From Devosia sp. Root635 (GTDB lineage Bacteria > Pseudomonadota > Alphaproteobacteria > Rhizobiales > Devosiaceae), in contig NZ_LMGZ01000019.1 in assembly GCF_001427605.1 (NCBI RefSeq), positions 62,001 to 126,000 of the forward strand: DNA of 64,000 bases, read 5' to 3'. A program made the position numbers and the translations under genes. Within the stretch, counting starts at the first letter, position 1. Each line of letters opens with the position of its first letter. Shown here piece after piece: positions 58,375 to 64,000 of this stretch. A model generated the notes under the pieces. It made no database searches, was not told the origin of the DNA, and worked only from the letters and a program-made list of their open reading frames with translations.

Positions 58375-58618
58375 CCGCACTTCGATAATTTGACAAAGCG
58401 GGCCATATGGCCATGATATCAGCCATGAGCCGGATTTTTACTGCCACACGCCTGTTTGAAAGTCGCCTTCGCAAGGCAGGCTGATCGCCTGGTGTTGCTA
58501 CCTGCCTGATGGGCAAGAGCAGCACCAGGACTGCATCACACCGCTCCCCAAAACCTGAGCATGCTCCCCCGTGCCACCGCGCATGGCGATGACGCATGCG
58601 TCTTGAAGGCAACTCGAA

Positions 58619-58828
58619 ATGACTTTCAAATACTCCGTGACCCTGCCCATCAGCGGCGGCGACAAGCTGCGCCGTTTCCGCGAATGGGCCGATACGCACC
58701 TGCCGGAACTGAGCTACAGCCTGCCCCAGCAGACCCCGATCAAGACCGAGACCATGACGATACGCCTGCTCTGCCTCGAAGACCGGGCACGCATATTGCA
58801 GACGCTCGCCGCGACCCCATTCTCGTGA
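58619..58828 (+). CDS. Small protein, 69 aa, unknown
   Basis: ATG 58619 after a 244-bp space in which I see no gene. Sequence has a beta start (TFKYSVTLPISGGDKL) and helical end (ICLEDRARILQTLAA-like). It is followed after 18 bases by the zinc-ribbon gene, so an operon 58619-59470 is likely. I do not recognise a family. Confidence 0.65.
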   Translation: MTFKYSVTLPISGGDKLRRFREWADTHLPELSYSLPQQTPIKTETMTIRLLCLEDRARILQTLAATPFS

Positions 58829-58846
58829 ACCGGAAAGGAAGACCTC

Positions 58847-59023
58847 ATGCGCAGCCTGCGCTACTGCAAATCCTGCTCCGGCCCCCGTCCACGGGCAGCC
58901 CGCCGTTGTCCCTGGTGCCACCGGCAATATGACGGCCAATCATCCGGGCTTGAACGTCCTTTCACGCACCTTGACGGTGGATCAGGTGCCGGTACCCGCC
59001 GCACCAGCCAGGAGGCAAGATAG
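58847..59023 (+). CDS. Small zinc-ribbon protein, 58 aa
   Basis: ATG 58847, with AAAGGA 9 bases upstream, to TAG 59021-59023. The N-terminus holds CKSC and CPWC, spaced 13 residues apart (two CxxC), then a glycine/serine/arginine-rich tail. Two CxxC motifs suggest zinc binding. The Rnk-like gene follows after 3 bases. Not a named family; too short for most gene callers. Confidence 0.7.
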   Translation: MRSLRYCKSCSGPRPRAARRCPWCHRQYDGQSSGLERPFTHLDGGSGAGTRRTSQEAR

Positions 59024-59026
59024 TCC

Positions 59027-59470
59027 ATGACCACGATTTCCTTGTCCGATTGGGGCCAGTCGCCTCAGATACTGGTGGGTGAGAGCGAGCACCGCCGGCT
59101 GACGGCCACGGCATTGACCAGCATCGGCGCCGATGCCGAACGCACGGATTTCCTGCTCTATGAGCTGGATCGCGCCCAGATCGTGCAGGATGCGCTACTG
59201 CCTCCCGATGTCGTGCGTATCGGCAGCATCGTGCGTTACCGACCGATGCCGGGGGCCGAGCGCACCGTCAAGCTCATCATATCACAGGACGATGAAGCCA
59301 CTGGCGCCTATCGGCTCACGGTCACATCTGTCTATGGGGCGGCGCTGCTCGGACTACGGCCTGGCCATATCATGACCTGGCTCGACCCCGACGGCAAAAC
59401 ACAGCGCCTCAAGGTGCTGCAGGTGACCAACCCCCTGCCCGGAGGCGATCCGGGACCAAGCGCAGCGTAG
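59027..59470 (+). CDS. Rnk/GreA-type nucleoside diphosphate kinase regulator
   Basis: 147 aa. The C-terminal half is a GreA/GreB C-terminal (FKBP-like) domain: VVRIGSIVRYRPMPGAERTV, with ISQDDEATGAYRLTVTS and LLGLRPGHIMTW, as in Rnk, which binds RNA polymerase but lacks the Gre coiled coil. Family members affect transcription and nucleotide pools. ATG 59027. Confidence 0.85.
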   Translation: MTTISLSDWGQSPQILVGESEHRRLTATALTSIGADAERTDFLLYELDRAQIVQDALLPPDVVRIGSIVRYRPMPGAERTVKLIISQDDEATGAYRLTVTSVYGAALLGLRPGHIMTWLDPDGKTQRLKVLQVTNPLPGGDPGPSAA

Positions 59471-59481
59471 CCTGCCAAGAG

Positions 59482-59508
59482 AAAGGCCCGGATCACTCCG
59501 GGCCTTTT
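59482..59508. terminator. Shared intrinsic terminator between rnk-like gene and pyc
   Basis: AAAGGCCCGGA (59482-59492) pairs perfectly with TCCGGGCCTTT (59497-59507), loop TCAC, followed by T on the forward strand; the arms give T-runs in both directions. It stops the rnk-like gene from the left and pyc from the right. Confidence 0.9.
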
Positions 59509-59509
59509 G

Positions 59510-62500
59510 TTATTCGAACCGGACCAGCAGGTCCTTGGCGTCGATCTGGTCGCCGGGCTTGATCAGGAGTTCGGCGACCACCCCGTCCACCTCGGCATGG
59601 AGCGCGGTTTCCATCTTCATCGCTTCAATGGAACACAGCACGTCGCCAGCGGTAACCTGCTGGCCTTCCTTGACCGCCAGGGTCGAGATGACGCCCGGCA
59701 TGGGCGCGCCGACCTGCTTGGCGTCACCGGGCACGGCCTTGGCCCGCACCTTGACCTCGCCGACCTTGAGCCGATCCGGCACCAGGATAGTGCGTGGCTG
59801 GCCATTGAGGTCGAAAAACACCCGCACCTCGCCCTTTTCATTGGTCGGGGCGCGGCCGAGATAGTTGACGACCAGCGTCTTGCCCTTCTCGATATCGACC
59901 AGCAGCTCGTCGCCCTCGTCCAGCCCGTAGAAATAGACCGGCGTCGGCAGCGCCTCGGTCGGGCCATAGCGGTCCTGGGTCTTTTCGAAATCCGAATAGA
60001 CCTTGGGGTACATGAGATATGAGGCGAGCCGGAAATCATCGATCTCGTGGCCCACTTCGTCGGCGATCTTCTTGCGCTCGGCCTCCAGATCGACCGGCTT
60101 GAGATAGGAGCCCGGACGTTCGGTCAGCGGCGTCTTGCCCTTGAGCACCTTCTTCTGCAACGCCTTGGGGAAGCCACCCGGCGGCTGGCCCAGGTCCCCG
60201 GCAAAGAAGCCCACCACCGAGTCCGGGAAGGCGATATCCTTGTCCGGATTTTCCACATCGGCCCGCTTGAGCCCGGCCGAGACCATGGCCAGCGCCATAT
60301 CGCCGACCACCTTGGAGCTGGGCGTCACCTTGACGATATCGCCGAACATCTGGTTGACGTCGGCATAGGTCTGGGCCACTTCGTGCCAGCGGGTTTCGAG
60401 CCCCAGCGAGCGCGCCTGTTCCTTGAGATTGGTGAACTGGCCGCCCGGCATTTCATGCAGGTAGACTTCCGAGGCGCCACCCTTGAGATCGCTCTCGAAG
60501 GCCCGATACTGCGTGCGCACTGCTTCCCAATAGAACGAGATCTGCCGGATCGCCTTGGCATCCAATCCCGGATCGCGCTCGCCGCCGGCCAGGGCCGCAA
60601 CGATGGAACCCAGCGTGGGCTGGCTGGTGGTGCCGCTCAGCGCATCCATGGCCGCATCCACCGCGTCGACCCCCGCCGCCACCGCCGCCAGCACCGTGGC
60701 CGAAGCCGCGCCCGACGTGTCGTGCGTATGGAGATGAATCGGCAGGCCGATCTCGTCCTTGAGTGTCGCGATCAGCTTGCTGGCGGCAGCGGGCTTCAGC
60801 AGCCCGGCCATGTCCTTGAGGCCCAGCACATGCGCACCGGCCTTTTCCAGCTCCTTGGCCAGCCCGACATAATATTTGAGGTCGTATTTGGACCGCTCGG
60901 GGTCGAACAGGTCACCGGTATAGCAGATGACCCCCTCGGCGACCTTGCCTTCCTCGATGACCGCATCGAGCGAGACCCGCATGTTCTCGACCCAGTTGAG
61001 GCAGTCGAACACGCGGAAGATGTCGACCCCACCCGCCGCCGCCTGCCGCACGAAGAACTTGACGACATTGTCGGCATAATTGGTGTAGCCGACGCCATTG
61101 CTGCCGCGCAGCAGCATCTGGGTCAGGATATTGGGCGCACCCTCGCGCACCCTGGCTAGCCGCTCCCACGGATCCTCGTTGAGGAAGCGCATGGAAACGT
61201 CGAACGTCGCCCCGCCCCAGCACTCCAGCGAGAAAAGTGCAGGCAAACCACGAGAATACGCCTGGGCAATCCTGGTAATATCGTAGGATCGCATGCGGGT
61301 GGCCAGCAGGCTCTGATGCGCATCGCGCATCGTCGTATCGGTGAACAGCACCCGCTTCTGCGCCTTCATCCACTGCGCCAGGGCCGCCGGCCCGTCGCGG
61401 TCCAGCACCTGCCGGCTGCCCTCGATAGTGGCCAGCGGCGGGAATTCCGGCACCACCGGCGCCGCCGCTTCCGCCGGCGGCTTCGGCCGATCGCGCACCT
61501 CGGGATGCCCGTTGACCGTCACGTCGGCGATATAGCTCAAGAGCTTGGTCGCGCGGTCCTTGCGCGGCTTGAAGTTGAACAGCTCCGGCGTCGTGTCGAT
61601 GAAGCGCGTCGTATAGCGGTTCTCGACGAAATCGGGATGGGTGATGATGTTTTCGAGGAAGGCCAGGTTGGTCGACACGCCGCGGATGCGGAACTCGCGC
61701 AAGGCGCGATGCATGCGGGCGATGGCCTCCTCGGCGCTCGGCGCCCAGCAGGTGACCTTTTCCAGCAGCGGATCGTAGAACCGCGTGATGACCGCGCCCG
61801 AATAGGCCGTGCCGCCATCGAGCCGCACGCCAAAGCCCGTGGCGCCGCGATAGGCGGTGATGCGGCCATAGTCCGGAATGAAGTTCTGCTCGGGGTCTTC
61901 CGTCGTCACCCGGCACTGGATGGCATTGCCGTTGAGATGGATATCCTTTTGCAGCGGCACGCCCGATTCCGGCGTCCCGATCACCGCGCCGTCCAGCAGG
62001 TGAATCTGCGCCTTGACGATGTCGATGCCGGTCACCTCCTCGGTGACGGTATGCTCCACCTGAATGCGCGGATTGACCTCGATGAAATAGAATTTGTCGG
62101 TATCGGCATCCATCAGGAATTCGACCGTGCCGGCGCCACGATAGCTGGCGGCCTTGCCCAGGCGGACCGCCGCGTCGGTCAATTCCTTGCGCACGGCATC
62201 GGAGAGGTAAGGCGCCGGCGCGCGCTCCACCACCTTCTGGTTGCGCCGCTGCACCGAGCAGTCGCGTTCGAACAGATGCACCAGGTTGCCATGGTCATCG
62301 CCAATCAGCTGCACCTCGACATGGCGGGCGCGCTCGATCAGCTTTTCGAGATACATCTCGTCCTTGCCGAAGGCCGCCTTGGCCTCGCGCTTGCCCTCGC
62401 TGACTTCGCTCAGCAGCGTCGTCTCATCCATGATGCGGCGCATGCCCCGGCCGCCGCCGCCCCAGCTCGCCTTGAGCATCAGCGGATAACCGATCTCGGC

Positions 62501-62950
62501 GGCCAGCTTCTTGATCGCCTCGGCATCGTCGGGCAGCGCCTCGGTGGCCGGTACCACCGGCACCTTGGAGGCGATCGCCATGTTGCGCGCCGCGACCTTG
62601 TTGCCGAGGTCGCGCATGGTCTGGGCCCGCGGACCAATGAAAATGATGCCGGCATCCTCGCAGGCGTCAACGAATTCCGGGCTCTCAGAGAGCAGGCCAT
62701 AGCCCGGATGGATCGCGTCGGCGCCCGAAATGCGGGCGATGCGGATATATTCGTCGATCTGCAGATAGGCTTCCACAGGGCCTTTACCCTTGCCGATCAG
62801 ATAGGCCTCATCGGCCTTGAACCGGTGCAGCGCCAGCTTGTCTTCTTCGGCATAGGCGGCCACTGTCTTGAGCCCCAGCTCATTGGCGGCGCGGAAGACG
62901 CGGATGGCGATTTCGCTGCGGTTGGCGACGAGGATTTTCTTGATGGGCAT
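59510..62950 (-). CDS. pyc: Pyruvate carboxylase
   Basis: 1146 aa from ATG 62950 (TTG 62953 is adjacent). Domains in order: biotin carboxylase (KKILVANRSEIAIRVFRAAN start, ATP-grasp with GGGGRGMRR), carboxyltransferase (near 535-830, with TTMRDAHQSLLATRMR and DMAGLLKPA), and biotinyl domain at the end (SIEAMKMETALHAEV with biotin Lys). It carboxylates pyruvate to oxaloacetate. The typical single-chain length is 1150 aa. Ends at a shared terminator. Confidence 0.97.
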   Translation of the reverse strand: MPIKKILVANRSEIAIRVFRAANELGLKTVAAYAEEDKLALHRFKADEAYLIGKGKGPVEAYLQIDEYIRIARISGADAIHPGYGLLSESPEFVDACEDAGIIFIGPRAQTMRDLGNKVAARNMAIASKVPVVPATEALPDDAEAIKKLAAEIGYPLMLKASWGGGGRGMRRIMDETTLLSEVSEGKREAKAAFGKDEMYLEKLIERARHVEVQLIGDDHGNLVHLFERDCSVQRRNQKVVERAPAPYLSDAVRKELTDAAVRLGKAASYRGAGTVEFLMDADTDKFYFIEVNPRIQVEHTVTEEVTGIDIVKAQIHLLDGAVIGTPESGVPLQKDIHLNGNAIQCRVTTEDPEQNFIPDYGRITAYRGATGFGVRLDGGTAYSGAVITRFYDPLLEKVTCWAPSAEEAIARMHRALREFRIRGVSTNLAFLENIITHPDFVENRYTTRFIDTTPELFNFKPRKDRATKLLSYIADVTVNGHPEVRDRPKPPAEAAAPVVPEFPPLATIEGSRQVLDRDGPAALAQWMKAQKRVLFTDTTMRDAHQSLLATRMRSYDITRIAQAYSRGLPALFSLECWGGATFDVSMRFLNEDPWERLARVREGAPNILTQMLLRGSNGVGYTNYADNVVKFFVRQAAAGGVDIFRVFDCLNWVENMRVSLDAVIEEGKVAEGVICYTGDLFDPERSKYDLKYYVGLAKELEKAGAHVLGLKDMAGLLKPAAASKLIATLKDEIGLPIHLHTHDTSGAASATVLAAVAAGVDAVDAAMDALSGTTSQPTLGSIVAALAGGERDPGLDAKAIRQISFYWEAVRTQYRAFESDLKGGASEVYLHEMPGGQFTNLKEQARSLGLETRWHEVAQTYADVNQMFGDIVKVTPSSKVVGDMALAMVSAGLKRADVENPDKDIAFPDSVVGFFAGDLGQPPGGFPKALQKKVLKGKTPLTERPGSYLKPVDLEAERKKIADEVGHEIDDFRLASYLMYPKVYSDFEKTQDRYGPTEALPTPVYFYGLDEGDELLVDIEKGKTLVVNYLGRAPTNEKGEVRVFFDLNGQPRTILVPDRLKVGEVKVRAKAVPGDAKQVGAPMPGVISTLAVKEGQQVTAGDVLCSIEAMKMETALHAEVDGVVAELLIKPGDQIDAKDLLVRFE

Positions 62951-63052
62951 CAATGTCCGTCCGAGCAGGAGGGGTTTGGGACCCTGGCGGGTCCGGCTCA
63001 GGTATTGTGGACGGCTGGTGACGGTTGCCCGTCCAACCGTCGAATAGAAAGT

Positions 63053-63469
63053 CTAGCTGCGGCTCAGGTGGCCCGCGAGATGGCTCATGTCGTAGCCAGC
63101 CTCGGCCGCCTCCCGAATGATCTCGCCCGCCTCCATCTCGCCGGCCTGGCTCAGCGCCCAGAGCGTGGTGGAGCGCGTCCCCGAACGGCAGAAGCAGAAG
63201 ACCGGACCCGCGCTCCCCTCGAGCACGGATTTGGTCTGTTCGACCATGTCGGGGGAAACCCCCTCACGGCCGAGTGGGATGGCATAGTAGTGGAGGCCCG
63301 CAGCCTTGGCGGCAGCTTCGATTTCGGCGCTGGTCGGCTGGTCGGGCGATTCGCCGTCGGGGCGATTATTGACGATGGCGACGAAACCGGCGGCTTTGAG
63401 CGCTGCGACGTCCTCGGGCTGAATCTGTCCCGAAACGCTGACGTGATCGTTGATCCGCTTCAAATCCAA
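63053..63469 (-). CDS. TIGR01244-type beta-lactamase-hydrolase-like phosphatase
   Basis: 138 aa from TTG 63469, with GGGAG 7 bases upstream; the longer open frame starts in low-complexity sequence. The core is RINDHVSVSGQIQPEDVAAL, IVNNRPDGESPDQP, and the P-loop CFCRSGTRSTTLWA with Cys and Arg as phosphatase residues. The family (BLH, DSP-like) is often fused to or beside sulfide-quinone or persulfide genes. No such partner is seen here. Confidence 0.85.
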   Translation of the reverse strand: MDLKRINDHVSVSGQIQPEDVAALKAAGFVAIVNNRPDGESPDQPTSAEIEAAAKAAGLHYYAIPLGREGVSPDMVEQTKSVLEGSAGPVFCFCRSGTRSTTLWALSQAGEMEAGEIIREAAEAGYDMSHLAGHLSRS

Positions 63470-63580
63470 GTCACTACTCCCGCTGCCACATCGAGGCTTC
63501 CCCGGCCCCTTATATCCGCGCGGTTGCGCCGGACGCAACTGCGACGGAAGGCTACCTGTCATGAACCTGTCATCTGCCGC

Positions 63581-64000
63581 TCAGGCCGCGGCATCGGCGG
63601 GCCTGGGCAGCGCCTGGGGCCGGCCGAGCAGGTAGCCCTGGAAGCCGCCACATCCGGCCTGGCGCAGCCGGGTGAGCTGCTCCTGGGTCTCGATACCCTC
63701 GGCCACCACCTCGACCGGCAGCGAGCGGGCGATATCGCAAATGGCGGAAACGATCATGCCGTCGATGCGGCTGGCGCCCAGATTGGACACATAGGAGCGG
63801 TCGATCTTGATGATGTCGAAGGCAAAGCCGCGCAGATATTGCAGGCTCGCATGCCCGGCGCCGAAATCGTCGATGGCGATCCTTACGCCCAGTGCGCGCA
63901 AAGCCGCCAGATTGGCCAGCTCGACCTGGCGCGCATTGAGCGGCACGGTTTCGGTTATCTCGACGATCAGCAGGCGCGGATCGGTCCCCGTGGCTTGCAG
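63581..64000 (-). CDS. EAL-domain cyclic-di-GMP phosphodiesterase, 5' end cut by the window
   Basis: The C-terminal part of an EAL domain is visible: LLIVEITETV, then AIDDFGAGHASLQYLRG, IKIDRSYVSNL, VVAEGIETQEQLTRL and the final GCGGFQGYLLGRPQ. All catalytic residues expected in this half are intact (the DDFGAG acidic pair, the Lys of KIDR, the Glu of AEGIE). The protein begins beyond the right edge. It ends close to the end of the EAL fold, so sensory domains, if any, lie upstream. Confidence 0.93.
   Translation of the reverse strand: MQATGTDPRLLIVEITETVPLNARQVELANLAALRALGVRIAIDDFGAGHASLQYLRGFAFDIIKIDRSYVSNLGASRIDGMIVSAICDIARSLPVEVVAEGIETQEQLTRLRQAGCGGFQGYLLGRPQALPRPADAAA

Noticed and set aside
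58420..58483. A 19-23-codon forward frame starting MISAMSRIFTATRLFESRL
   Set aside because: Very short, with no ribosome site or coupling to a neighbour; not enough to call a gene.
1..64000. CRISPR arrays, rRNA genes, riboswitches, complete insertion sequences
   Set aside because: None seen: no regular spacer arrays, no rRNA sequence, no transposase gene and no recognised riboswitch core.

Overview
The window is GC-rich chromosomal DNA from an alphaproteobacterium of the order Hyphomicrobiales, most like Devosia (genus is an inference from gene content). Supporting signs are a CpdR-type response regulator, an FtsEX/MJ0042 cell-cycle cluster, the order gloB / methyltransferase / hisC-tyrC / DUF2125 / gamma-glutamylcyclotransferase, a tlpA<>argH divergent pair, an Omp25/31-like porin, phage proteins of DUF1515 and DUF6527 type, and SOS boxes of the alphaproteobacterial form GTTC-N7-GTTC.

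Positions 1 to about 17280 are the right-hand part of a lambda-like siphovirus prophage whose end abuts the 3' end of a tRNA-Leu(CAA) gene. Order: neck and tail-completion proteins, tail tube, tail assembly chaperone with a programmed -1 frameshift (A AAA AAC at 2128-2134), tape measure, tail-tip proteins in the lambda order M-L-K-(I+J), a tail fibre carrying an SGNH esterase, a LamG-like adhesin, a reverse-strand moron gene of unknown function, a lysis cassette (holin-like protein, GH24 endolysin, overlapping Rz/Rz1 spanins, DUF1515 membrane protein), and a terminal module of small genes around a LexA box. Terminase, portal, capsid, repressor and integrase are not in the window and presumably lie to the left.

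From 17392 to the end the DNA is chromosomal housekeeping and accessory genes: AzlCD exporter; MATE pump; AAC(3)-family acetyltransferase with an HxlR regulator and divergent DoxX protein; GH3 beta-glucosidase; DJ-1 protein; DD-carboxypeptidase; outer-membrane barrel; MAPEG; DUF72; DsbB; ParDE; HNH; esterase; AlkA; GluQ-RS; NAD(P)-dependent oxidoreductase / LysR pair; cobalamin adenosyltransferase; TlpA; ArgH; ChaC; LysA; CpdR; FtsEX; PlsC; a putative SOS-regulated 114-aa protein; L32; fumarase C; GloB; HisC-TyrC; MtgA; prenyl synthase; MOSC; YbaK; IspG with a tiny coupled membrane protein; YkvA; Rnk-like factor; pyruvate carboxylase; a sulfurtransferase/phosphatase; and an EAL protein cut by the right edge.

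Two genome-scale patterns stand out. Eight convergent gene pairs end with an exact 4-nt overlap of their stop codons (usually CTAG). At least four families of dispersed palindromic repeats fill the intergenic gaps, three of them present twice. The least explained genes are the phage moron at 12626-13750, the putative SOS-regulated gene at 44639-44983, and several very small genes (56590-56709, 58847-59023, 16313-16483).
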